NCBI GenBank assembly: GCA_036788195.1
Contig: DAIQNX010000003.1
Span: forward strand, 62,001 to 126,000
Source of the DNA: CALFXN01 sp937957815
GTDB lineage: Bacteria > Synergistota > Synergistia > Synergistales > Aminobacteriaceae
DNA length: 64,000 nt
Reading direction: 5' to 3'
In this document: positions 9,362 through 17,655 of the stretch, one piece after another
How the letters are laid out: each line of letters begins with the position of its first letter
How positions within the stretch are numbered: position 1 is the first letter of the stretch
Translations under genes and position numbers: made by a program
The notes under the pieces: generated by a model
Database searches by the model: none
Seen by the model: the letters and a program-made list of their open reading frames with translations, nothing else
What the model was told of the DNA's origin: nothing

Positions 9362-10675
9362 TCAGCTGAAGGATGTGTCCCACTCGAACCGGCTTGTGGG
9401 AGCCTCGATGTTTTTCCTGAGCTGTATCCGAGGCATTCCGACCACGACGATGCCGCCGGCGGGGTCGACGGTGTAGGCCGAGGCGTCCCGTTCGGGGTCG
9501 AATCCGATGGCCGAACCGGGCTGAATCTGATTGTGCGCGTCGACGATGACGCGCTTGAGACGGCAGTTTTCTCCGACGACGACCCCCTGCCCGATGATGC
9601 ACTCGTCGATTTCGGCTCCGGGAAGGACCAGACAGTTCCGGGAAAGAACCGACCTTTTGACGCTTGCCCCGAGGATGCGGCTGCCTTCCGCGGCGAGGAC
9701 GCTGTCGACGCGGCAGGGGAATCCTCCCGCCGGGTAGGAGTAGGAGGGCGGGTCTGCATAGGAAACCGTCCGTACGGGCCACTGGGGATTATAGAATGTC
9801 ATTTCGGAGTCGATGTCCAGAAGGTCCATGTGTGCTTCCCAGTACGCCTTTATCGTGCCGACATCACGCCAGTACGGTTTGTCGAGGCGCCAGTACGGAT
9901 GTCCTGTTCCCGGGAGATGGTTGGTCGAAAAGTCATATGCGAACACGCAGCACCGGGAGACGAGTTTCGGGAGGATGTTTTTCCCGAAATCGTGCGACGA
10001 GGATTCGTCCTTCGCGTCTTCGATCAGACATTCTTCGAGGACCTCGCGCTCGAAGATGTAGTTCCCCATGGACACGAAACTGAAGCCGGGGTGTCCCGGG
10101 ATCTCGGGCGGGGTGGGAGGCTTTTCGACGAATCCGGTGATCATCCCGCGCGGATCGACCCGGATGCAGCCGAACTGATGCGCCTCGCTGCTCGGGACGA
10201 CATTGGCGGCGACGGTGATGTCGGCCTTCCGGTCCATGTGGTATTCCAGCATCTGGGTGACGTCCATCTTGTAGATGTGATCGGCGGCGAAGATGCAGAT
10301 CCGGTCGGCGTCGTAGAGCGTGATCAGGTGGAGGTTCTGGTAGACGGCGTCGGCCGTCCCCTGGAACCAGTGTTCTCCGCTCCACATCTGCGCCGGAGCG
10401 AGCGTGATGAAATAGTCGCGGCCGCGCAGTGCGCCGCCGAAGTGCCAGCCTCGTTCGATATGTTCGTTCAGGGATTGGCTCTTGAATTGGACGAGAACGT
10501 ATACCGAAAAGATGCCGCTGTTGACCAGATTCGAGAGTGCGAAATCGACGATCCTGTACTTTGCGGCGAAATGCACGGCAGGTTTTGCCCGATACCGGGT
10601 CAGGGGCATGAGACGTTCCCCTTTCCCTCCGGCCAGGACCATGCCCAGAACGCGTCCGAACTGGCCCGACACCAT
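9362..10675 (-). CDS. glgC: glucose-1-phosphate adenylyltransferase
   Basis: A 437-aa protein that makes ADP-glucose from ATP and glucose-1-phosphate, the committed step of bacterial glycogen synthesis. The N-terminus has the nucleotide-binding signature GGKGERLMPLT (residues 16-26) with KPAVHFAAKYRIVDF after it, then FQGTADAVYQN, and a C-terminal left-handed beta-helix part. The start is the ATG at 10675, with AAGGGGG eight bases upstream; an ATG six codons earlier overlaps that ribosome site. It is the last gene of malQ-glgP-glgA-glgC and is followed by the shared terminator. Confidence 0.96.
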   Translation of the reverse strand: MVSGQFGRVLGMVLAGGKGERLMPLTRYRAKPAVHFAAKYRIVDFALSNLVNSGIFSVYVLVQFKSQSLNEHIERGWHFGGALRGRDYFITLAPAQMWSGEHWFQGTADAVYQNLHLITLYDADRICIFAADHIYKMDVTQMLEYHMDRKADITVAANVVPSSEAHQFGCIRVDPRGMITGFVEKPPTPPEIPGHPGFSFVSMGNYIFEREVLEECLIEDAKDESSSHDFGKNILPKLVSRCCVFAYDFSTNHLPGTGHPYWRLDKPYWRDVGTIKAYWEAHMDLLDIDSEMTFYNPQWPVRTVSYADPPSYSYPAGGFPCRVDSVLAAEGSRILGASVKRSVLSRNCLVLPGAEIDECIIGQGVVVGENCRLKRVIVDAHNQIQPGSAIGFDPERDASAYTVDPAGGIVVVGMPRIQLRKNIEAPTSRFEWDTSFS

Positions 10676-10727
10676 GGAACCATCCCCCTTCATCGAAAGA
10701 TCCCGGAGCGAGGGTCCGCCCGGGTGA

Positions 10728-12227
10728 TTACGGCTTCTGCGAGAGGAGCGACAGATAGAGCGCCTTGTATGCGGAAGCGGACCGTTTCCATCCGAAGTCG
10801 GTCTTCATGCCGCGTCTTCGGATCTCGTTCCATCGTTTCGTGTCGCGGTAGGCGTCGAGCGCGCGGGAGACCGCCCCGACGAGGGCGTCCGCGTCATAGG
10901 CGTCGAACGTGAACCCGTATCCGTTCGGGGATGCGTCGGCGTCGCTGATCGTATCCGCCAGACCGCCGACGGCGCGGACCACCGGAACGGCGCCGTATCG
11001 CAGGGAGATGAGCTGCGAGAGGCCGCACGGCTCGAAGTTCGACGGCATCAGGAAGATGTCTCCCCCTGCGTAGGCCGCGTGCGCGAGACGTTCGTCGTAT
11101 GTCAGGATCGTCCGGACCCTGCCGGGAAACGTCGGATCCATCGCGGCGAGGCGTTCCTCGAATGCGGATTCCCCCTTCCCGATGATGACGACTTTCGCGC
11201 CGAGCGAAAGAATGCGCGGAATCGCCGGGATGAGGATATCGAGCCCCTTCTGCCGGACGAGGCGGGAAACCACGATGCACAGCGGGGAGCCGTCGTCGTC
11301 CCATCCGATATCCTCGAGAAACGCCTTCCGGCATTCGAGGCGCCCTTCGGGGCGTGACGCTCCGAAACGGCAGGAGATCGCGGAATCCCTCTCGGGGTTC
11401 CAGAGGGTCGTGTCGAGTCCGTTCAGGATTCCGGAGAGCTTCCCGGAATGTTCGCCGAGAACTCCCGAGAGTCCGCGCCCGCCCTCTTCCGTGAGGATCT
11501 CGGCGGCGTATCGCGGGCTCACGGTCGTGACGCGATCGCTCGCGACGATGGCTCCCTTCAGAAGATTGACGTCCCCGTAGAATTCGATCCCGTCCATCGC
11601 GAAAGCGTCTTCCGCGATGCCCCACTCGTCGAGGACCTTCCTGGGAAGAATCCCCTGATGGGCGAGATTGTGAATCGTGAGGACCGAGAACGGCTTCCGA
11701 GGGATGGTCCTGTAGTGCCGGTGCCATCTGAGCGCGATCGATGCGAGCGATGTCGGCCAGTCGTGACAGTGGATGATGTCCGGTTTCCATCTCACGGCCG
11801 CGTGAAGGTCGAGCGCGGCCAGCGAGAGGAACGCGAAGGGAACGACGCTGTCGGGGGTCAGGACGTCGGGATATGGAGCGGGAGAACCGTAGAGCGCGTC
11901 GTTCTCGAGAAGGTATACGGGAACGCCGTTCACGAGCGCGCGCCAGATGCGCGAGCGGATCACGCTCCAGCGGAGCGCGGTTTCCACCGTGCGTGTCAGC
12001 CTCGTGAGGCGGAACCCCTCGTCTGAAACCCGGTCGAGAACGCCTGCGTATGCGGGAATCAGGACGCGGGCGTCCGTATCCATCGCGTTCAGGCTCGCGG
12101 GCAGGGAGCCGACGACGTCGCCGAGCCCGCCGACCTTGACGAGCGGCGCCATCTCCGAAGTGACGTGCAGGACTTTCGGCTGTACCGGCCCCTCCTTCGT
12201 TCGGACGTTCCGGCTCCTCCGTGACAT
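10728..12227 (-). CDS. glgA: glycogen synthase (ADP-glucose)
   Basis: A 499-aa GT5 glycosyltransferase that adds glucose from ADP-glucose to alpha-1,4-glucan. The donor-binding motif is K31-VGGLGDVVGSLP near the N-terminus (the KxGGL box), and the C-terminal domain carries RLVRQKGLDIL and PSNFEPCGLSQ with the conserved Glu of the retaining GT-B fold. The ATG at 12227 lies four bases after the glgP stop, with GGGGG as ribosome site. A tempting AAGGAGG inside the first codons is not followed by a usable start (the codon there is GTA). Confidence 0.95.
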   Translation of the reverse strand: MSRRSRNVRTKEGPVQPKVLHVTSEMAPLVKVGGLGDVVGSLPASLNAMDTDARVLIPAYAGVLDRVSDEGFRLTRLTRTVETALRWSVIRSRIWRALVNGVPVYLLENDALYGSPAPYPDVLTPDSVVPFAFLSLAALDLHAAVRWKPDIIHCHDWPTSLASIALRWHRHYRTIPRKPFSVLTIHNLAHQGILPRKVLDEWGIAEDAFAMDGIEFYGDVNLLKGAIVASDRVTTVSPRYAAEILTEEGGRGLSGVLGEHSGKLSGILNGLDTTLWNPERDSAISCRFGASRPEGRLECRKAFLEDIGWDDDGSPLCIVVSRLVRQKGLDILIPAIPRILSLGAKVVIIGKGESAFEERLAAMDPTFPGRVRTILTYDERLAHAAYAGGDIFLMPSNFEPCGLSQLISLRYGAVPVVRAVGGLADTISDADASPNGYGFTFDAYDADALVGAVSRALDAYRDTKRWNEIRRRGMKTDFGWKRSASAYKALYLSLLSQKP

Positions 12228-12230
12228 TGA

Positions 12231-13970
12231 TTACACCCCCCGGAGACCGATGTGGTACGCCTTTTCGCAATACTCCCGGACGACTCTGTGCGTGTTGAAG
12301 AAGCTGGCGTTGAGCGCGATCGCGTGTTTCATCATCCGGATCCATCCGGGACGATCCTCGTAGTATCTCGGGATGATCGCCGTTTCGAGCTTCGCGTACA
12401 GATCGATCGCGTCGAGCGATTCGTCGTAGTGGATGAGATCGGATTCGCTCGGTTCCGGCCCGATGGACCACCCGGTCACTCCCTCGATCCACCCTTCGAT
12501 CCACCAGCCGTCGAGCACCGAAAAGTTCATGATCCCGTTCAGCGTGCACTTCATGCCGCTCGTCCCCGAAGCCTCCATCGGCCGCTGCGGCGTGTTGAGC
12601 CACAGATCGACCCCCTGCGTCAGGAGCGCGCCGAGTTCCATGTCGTAGTTCTCGAGAAAGATGATGGGGATCATTTCCTCGATCTTCTGTGCCGAGTTGA
12701 ACAGTCTCTGAATCAGCGCCTTGCCTCCGTCGTCGCGGGGATGGGCCTTGCCGGCGAAGATGCACTGGATTTTCCTGGCGCCGACTTCCGTCAGTTTCTT
12801 GACGTTCGAGAGGAGCAGCTCGGCGCGCTTGTACTGCGCGGCCCGCCGTGCGAAGCCGATCGTGAGGATGTCCGGGTCGAGCTGTCGTCCGGTCGTCTCG
12901 AGAATCCGCGCGAACAGGCGCATCTTCGCGGCCTGATGCGCGGCCCAGAGGTCGTCGTCCGGAAGCTGAAGCGCCTGGACGAGGCGCCCGGGATCGTTTT
13001 CCCATCCGGGAATATGCCGCGTGAAGAGTTTCCCCATCCCCGGGCTGACCCACGTCGACGGGTGAACCCCGTTCGTGATGCTGTCGACCGTCTCGTCGTT
13101 GAACATCCTGCGGCTCACATCCGCGTGGCGCTTGGAGACCGCGTTCGTGTACCGGCTGAATCTGAGCCCGAGTTCCGTCATCGAGACCCCTTCGGCGTTC
13201 GGCAGCATCCGCTTCAACGTCGAGAGCGGTTCCGGCGCCATCACGCGCTCGACGAGATCGAACCTGAAGAAATCATGCCCCGCCGGCACCGGCGTGTGGG
13301 TCGTGAAGACGACCTGATCGCGGATCTTCTGCTCGTCGTAATACCCGAGTTCCCGCATGAGTTCGAGCGTGAGGAATCCGGCGTGTCCCTCGTTGAGGTG
13401 AAACGTACTGGTGTTCGTATAGCCGAGGTCGCGGAGCATCCTGAGTCCTCCGACGCCGAGGATGATCTCCTGACAGATCCGCGTGAGCTGGTCGCCTCCG
13501 TAGAGGCTCCAGCAGAGCTTGCGGTCGTCGGGGCTGTTGCCGTCGACGTCCGTGTCGAGGAAGTAGACCGGGATCGAGTATCCCGTATGCCCGATGATCT
13601 CGTACACCCAGCTCCGGACGCGCACCTCGCGTCCCTGGATCATCACCGACACTTCGTTCGGAAGCTGGGTCAGTTCCTGCTCCGGATGCCAAAGAACGGG
13701 TTTTTCGATTTGCCAGTGTTCCGAATTGAAGGTCTGCTCGAAGTATCCCTTCCTGTAGAGGAGCGTGATGCAAACCATCGGTATCCCGAGATCGGCCGCG
13801 CTCTTCAGGATGTCTCCCGCGAGGAGCCCCAGGCCTCCGGAATACGTGGGGATCGACTTCTTGATGCCGACTTCCATGGAAAAGTAGGCGACAGTCCGGA
13901 ACGATGGATCGTACTCCATAATGCTCCGCATGTTGCCTCCAGCAGTCATCCGCGCGTGAATCTGGGTCAT
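12231..13970 (-). CDS. glgP: alpha-glucan phosphorylase, short form
   Basis: A 579-aa protein that releases glucose-1-phosphate from glycogen or maltodextrin using pyridoxal phosphate. The PLP-lysine box EASGTSGMKCTLNG is intact near the C-terminus, and the N-terminus has the FSMEVGIKKSIPTYSGGLG motif seen in the distant (non-mammalian-like) phosphorylase group. It is much shorter than the roughly 800-aa E. coli enzymes. I chose the ATG at 13970, which has GGGAGGG nine bases upstream; the frame is open 16 codons further, but no ribosome site precedes it. It lies 63 bases after malQ and four bases before glgA. Confidence 0.9.
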   Translation of the reverse strand: MTQIHARMTAGGNMRSIMEYDPSFRTVAYFSMEVGIKKSIPTYSGGLGLLAGDILKSAADLGIPMVCITLLYRKGYFEQTFNSEHWQIEKPVLWHPEQELTQLPNEVSVMIQGREVRVRSWVYEIIGHTGYSIPVYFLDTDVDGNSPDDRKLCWSLYGGDQLTRICQEIILGVGGLRMLRDLGYTNTSTFHLNEGHAGFLTLELMRELGYYDEQKIRDQVVFTTHTPVPAGHDFFRFDLVERVMAPEPLSTLKRMLPNAEGVSMTELGLRFSRYTNAVSKRHADVSRRMFNDETVDSITNGVHPSTWVSPGMGKLFTRHIPGWENDPGRLVQALQLPDDDLWAAHQAAKMRLFARILETTGRQLDPDILTIGFARRAAQYKRAELLLSNVKKLTEVGARKIQCIFAGKAHPRDDGGKALIQRLFNSAQKIEEMIPIIFLENYDMELGALLTQGVDLWLNTPQRPMEASGTSGMKCTLNGIMNFSVLDGWWIEGWIEGVTGWSIGPEPSESDLIHYDESLDAIDLYAKLETAIIPRYYEDRPGWIRMMKHAIALNASFFNTHRVVREYCEKAYHIGLRGV

Positions 13971-14033
13971 CGGCCTTGTCCCTCCCGTTCTCTCGTCTTC
14001 AGGATCATTATCCCACATCCGGACGATCTGGCA

Positions 14034-15524
14034 TCATTCCCTCCCGAAAAGCGACGTCATCCGGGCGAGGGCGGCCGAATCAGCGGCATCGAGTGTTTCG
14101 GAACGGAAACGCCACGTCCAGTTCCCAGATCTTGTCGACGGCGTGTTCATCCGGGCGTCGGCGCCGAGACAGAGGATGTCCTGGAGGGGAATGACGCATT
14201 CGTCGGCGACGGACGACATGGCGAGGCGGACCATGTCGGCGCAGACGGTCCGGTGCGTGACGTCGCGCCCGACATATTCCGAAAGGTTCCGGCGTTCCTC
14301 CGGCGTGGAGTCGGAGAGAAACCAGCCGAGCGTCGTGTTGTTGTCGTGCGTTCCCGTATAGACGATATTCGCCTTCGTGTGATTGTGGGGCGCGTAGGGA
14401 TTTGCCGCGATTCCATCGCCGAAGGCGAAATGGAGGACGAGCATCCCGGGGAGCGCGTTCTCGTTCATCGTCTTCGTGACATCGGATGTTATGACGCCGA
14501 GGTTTTCGGCGAGAAAGGGCATGGTCGGAAAAACCTCCCTGACGCGGCGGAAGAACACCTCTGTCGGGACGGGGAACCACGAACCGTTCCGGGCGGTCTT
14601 TTCGTCTCTCGGGACGCCCCAGAACGCGACGAGTCCGCGGAAGTGGTCGATCCGCACCCTGTCGTACAGCGACAGGGCACGGGAAAGACGCGAGATCCAC
14701 CAGTCGAAGCCGGTCGCCTCGTGGCGTTCCCAGGCGTAGACGGGGTTGCCCCATCGCTGCCCGTCCCTGCTGAAGTAGTCGGGGGGGACGCCCGCGACGC
14801 GGACGGGGCGGAGCGATGCGTCGAGGTCGAACAGCTCCGGGTGGCTCCAGACGTCGGCGCTGTCGCCCATCACGTAGATCGGCAGGTCGCCGAGGATCGA
14901 GACTCCCGCGTTGCGGCACCGCTCTTTCAGATGTCGCCACTGCTCGTCGAAGCACCACTGCTCGAAGACGACGAATTCGATCTCGTCCGCGCGGGCGTCC
15001 CGGAAGTTCTCGAGCGCCTGGCTGTCGCGCGTCCGGAGCGGTTCGGGCCATTTCCACCACGGCAGGCCGCCCGAGGTGTGCCGGATCGCGCGGAAGAGCG
15101 CGTAGTCCTCGATCCACGCCGCATGCGTTTTCCTGAAAGACTCCAGTTCGTTTCCGAGGCGTTGAGCGTTCCGCGAAAAGGCCTCCCGGAGAAGGGCGTC
15201 CTTCAGGACGAAAGCGGCCTCGTACGAAACGGAGTCCTGAGAGAGCGAGGCCATGCCGGCGGCGTGCGCGCGATCGCAAAGAGGTGCGTCCGGCAGCAGT
15301 TCGGGACATATCAGGAGCGGATTTCCCGCGAACGCCGACGGAGCGCTGTACGGGGAATGTCCGAGACCTCCGTCCGTCGCCGTGACCGGAAGAACCTGCC
15401 ACGTACGCTGGCGGGTTCTTACGAGGAATGACAGGAAACGGTCGGCGCCTTCCCCCATGTCGCCGATTCCCCACGGGGAAGGGAGCGAAAAAACGGGAAG
15501 GAGAATGCCGCTCGAACGGCTCAT
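14034..15524 (-). CDS. malQ: 4-alpha-glucanotransferase (amylomaltase, GH77)
   Basis: A 496-aa protein that moves maltosyl or dextrinyl groups between alpha-1,4-glucans, feeding phosphorylase with usable chains. The N-terminus has GILLPVFSLPSPWGIGD. The three GH77 catalytic carboxylates sit in VRIDHFRGL, FLAENLG and YTGTHDNNT. The ATG at 15524 follows GAGGAG by a good distance; the open frame extends 63 codons upstream across the promoter region and is not coding there. It is the first gene of the left-going glycogen operon. Confidence 0.94.
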   Translation of the reverse strand: MSRSSGILLPVFSLPSPWGIGDMGEGADRFLSFLVRTRQRTWQVLPVTATDGGLGHSPYSAPSAFAGNPLLICPELLPDAPLCDRAHAAGMASLSQDSVSYEAAFVLKDALLREAFSRNAQRLGNELESFRKTHAAWIEDYALFRAIRHTSGGLPWWKWPEPLRTRDSQALENFRDARADEIEFVVFEQWCFDEQWRHLKERCRNAGVSILGDLPIYVMGDSADVWSHPELFDLDASLRPVRVAGVPPDYFSRDGQRWGNPVYAWERHEATGFDWWISRLSRALSLYDRVRIDHFRGLVAFWGVPRDEKTARNGSWFPVPTEVFFRRVREVFPTMPFLAENLGVITSDVTKTMNENALPGMLVLHFAFGDGIAANPYAPHNHTKANIVYTGTHDNNTTLGWFLSDSTPEERRNLSEYVGRDVTHRTVCADMVRLAMSSVADECVIPLQDILCLGADARMNTPSTRSGNWTWRFRSETLDAADSAALARMTSLFGRE

Positions 15525-15635
15525 GGAAGGCTCCTCCTCGAAGAGTCGGGCTTCAGAACGTTGTCGGGTTCCGTACGGACGGATACCCTGCGCGTCCGGA
15601 AAATTCCGGAAAGGAGATCCCGCGGAAACAGATGA

Positions 15636-15669
15636 ATTATACACGTCCGAACGGACCAATTGGTATAAT
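15636..15669. promoter_or_regulatory. face-to-face promoters of malQ and glgB
   Basis: Two consensus TATAAT boxes face each other: minus strand at 15636-15641 (for malQ) and plus strand at 15664-15669 (for glgB, with an extended TGG before it). Only 22 bp separate them, so each promoter's -35 area overlaps the other's -10. The gap holds the inverted repeat GTCCG-AA-CGGAC and the palindrome CCAATTGG, either of which could be an operator. Neither promoter has a good -35. Confidence 0.65.
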
Positions 15670-15711
15670 CTTTCGAAATAGGCAGAGAAACCAGAAGGGG
15701 GGAACGCGATC

Positions 15712-17655
15712 ATGCATCCTTCCGTCCGTCACGATATCCCGGCCTTCAGCCAGTACGATATTTTCCTTTTCAGGGCCGGGAACCATTTCACTCTGTACGA
15801 CAAACTCGGATCGCACGTTATCCGCGACGATTCGTTCAGCGGAGTCCGTTTCGCCGTCTGGGCCCCGAACGCGCAGTCGGTCTCGGTCGTCGGCGATTTC
15901 AACGGCTGGGATCCCCGCGCGATGCCCCTCGCTCCCCGGTGGGATCAGAGCGGTGTCTGGGAGGGAGCCGTCGGAGGAGTCCGCCCCGGTGCGCTCTACA
16001 AGTACCGGGTCGTCGCGAAGCATGGATCCGCGCGTGACAAGGCCGATCCGTTCGCGTTCAGGTGCGAGGTTCCGCCAAGGACCGCAAGCGTGGTTCACGA
16101 ACACGTCCACGAATGGCGCGACGACGGATGGATGACGTCGCGCGCGTCGAGGACCTCGCTGGAGGCTCCCCTCTCCGTATATGAGGTGCATATCGGATCC
16201 TGGCGGCGCGTTTCTGACGAAGGGAACCGATCGCTTTCCTATCGCGAGATGGCCCCCCGGCTGACGGAATATGTCGTTGCGAACGGCTTCACGGCAGTGG
16301 AATTCCTGCCCGTCATGGAACACCCCTTCTACGGTTCCTGGGGATATCAGACGCTCGGATATTTCGCCCCATCGGGTCGCTACGGAACACCGGAGGACTT
16401 CATGTACCTCGTCGATGCGCTCCACTGTGCGGGGATCGCGGTCATCCTCGACTGGGTCCCGTCGCACTTTCCGGTCGATCCCCACGGGCTCTCGCAGTTC
16501 GACGGAACGTGTCTCTACGAGTACGGAGATCCGAGGGAAGGGTTTCATCCGGACTGGAAGAGCTCAATCTTCAACTACGGGCGCAACGAAGTCCGGGAGT
16601 TCCTCGTCAGCAGCGCGTGCTTCTGGTGCGACCGTTTCCACGTCGATGGGATCCGTGTCGACGCCGTCGCGTCGATGCTGTACCGTGACTTTTCGAGGCG
16701 CCCGGGCGCGTGGATCCCGAACCGGTATGGAGGCCGCGAGAATCTCGAAGCGATTTCGTTTCTGCGGACGCTTTCCGATACGATCGCCATCCGGTTTCCG
16801 GATGTCGCCCTCTTCGCCGAGGAATCGACCGCATGGCCGATGGTGACTCGTCCGGCCTCGGTCGGCGGACTCGGATTCCGGTACAAGTGGAACATGGGGT
16901 GGATGCACGATACGCTGGCCTATATGGCCCGGGATCCGGTACATCGCCGCTTTCACCACAACGAGCTGACCTTCGGCATCTGGTACGCGTTCGCGGAGAA
17001 TTTCTGTCTGCCGTTGTCGCACGACGAGGTCGTCCACTGCAAGGGATCGCTTCTCGGGAAGATGCCCGGCGACGAATGGCGGAAGTTCGCCAACCTGCGG
17101 CTTCTCCTGGCGTACCAGTATACGCAGCCCGGTAAAAAGCTCCTGTTCATGGGAGGAGAGTTCGCGCAGCGCGCAGAGTGGAACCACGACGCACAGCTCC
17201 AGTGGGATCTTCTGAAATACGCCCCGCACGAAGGCGTGCGGACGCTCGTCTCGGATCTCAACAGACTCTACGCGTCCCTTCCGGCGTTGCACCGCGGCGA
17301 CTGCCACCCCTGGGGGTTCGAGTGGATCGACTGCTCGGACACGGACCAGAGCGTTCTGTCGTACCTCAGGAAGACGGAAGACGACCGGGAGGTCGCGCTC
17401 GCGGTGCTCAACTTCACGCCCGAGCCGAGAATCGGATATCGTGTCGGTGTTCCGTCGGGGGGATTCTGGCGTGAGGTCCTGAACACCGACGCGGGGGCCT
17501 ACGGCGGGAGCGGTATGGGAAACATGGGCGGAGTCGTGGCGGAAGAGATCCCCTTTCACGGCCGGGGACATTCCGTGTCGCTGACGCTTCCTCCGCTCGC
17601 AGCTGTCGTGTTTCTTCCCGTCGGGAGAGACGGCGGGGAGGAGAAACACTCATGA
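15712..17655 (+). CDS. glgB: 1,4-alpha-glucan branching enzyme (GH13)
   Basis: A 647-aa protein that introduces alpha-1,6 branches into glycogen. An N-terminal CBM48-like domain (VRFAVWAPNAQSVSVVGDFN) is followed by the GH13 barrel, with nucleophile D317 in DGIRVDAVAS, acid/base E370 in LFAEES, and the LPLSHDEVVH loop holding the third acid. AGGGGGG precedes the ATG. The last codons overlap the start of the GH57-like gene (ATGA), so both are made together. It faces away from the other glycogen genes across a shared promoter region. Confidence 0.96.
   Translation: MHPSVRHDIPAFSQYDIFLFRAGNHFTLYDKLGSHVIRDDSFSGVRFAVWAPNAQSVSVVGDFNGWDPRAMPLAPRWDQSGVWEGAVGGVRPGALYKYRVVAKHGSARDKADPFAFRCEVPPRTASVVHEHVHEWRDDGWMTSRASRTSLEAPLSVYEVHIGSWRRVSDEGNRSLSYREMAPRLTEYVVANGFTAVEFLPVMEHPFYGSWGYQTLGYFAPSGRYGTPEDFMYLVDALHCAGIAVILDWVPSHFPVDPHGLSQFDGTCLYEYGDPREGFHPDWKSSIFNYGRNEVREFLVSSACFWCDRFHVDGIRVDAVASMLYRDFSRRPGAWIPNRYGGRENLEAISFLRTLSDTIAIRFPDVALFAEESTAWPMVTRPASVGGLGFRYKWNMGWMHDTLAYMARDPVHRRFHHNELTFGIWYAFAENFCLPLSHDEVVHCKGSLLGKMPGDEWRKFANLRLLLAYQYTQPGKKLLFMGGEFAQRAEWNHDAQLQWDLLKYAPHEGVRTLVSDLNRLYASLPALHRGDCHPWGFEWIDCSDTDQSVLSYLRKTEDDREVALAVLNFTPEPRIGYRVGVPSGGFWREVLNTDAGAYGGSGMGNMGGVVAEEIPFHGRGHSVSLTLPPLAAVVFLPVGRDGGEEKHS

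Noticed and set aside
7231..9369. 712-codon plus-strand frame inside the AsmA-like gene
   Set aside because: It is a second frame of the same DNA, extremely Arg/Gly-rich; the real frame has a signal anchor and the coupled start.
12252..15431. Open frame of about 1059 codons on the plus strand across glgP and malQ
   Set aside because: It is antisense to two certain enzymes, has no ribosome site and shows Arg/Asp/Glu/Pro-rich shadow composition typical of GC-rich DNA.
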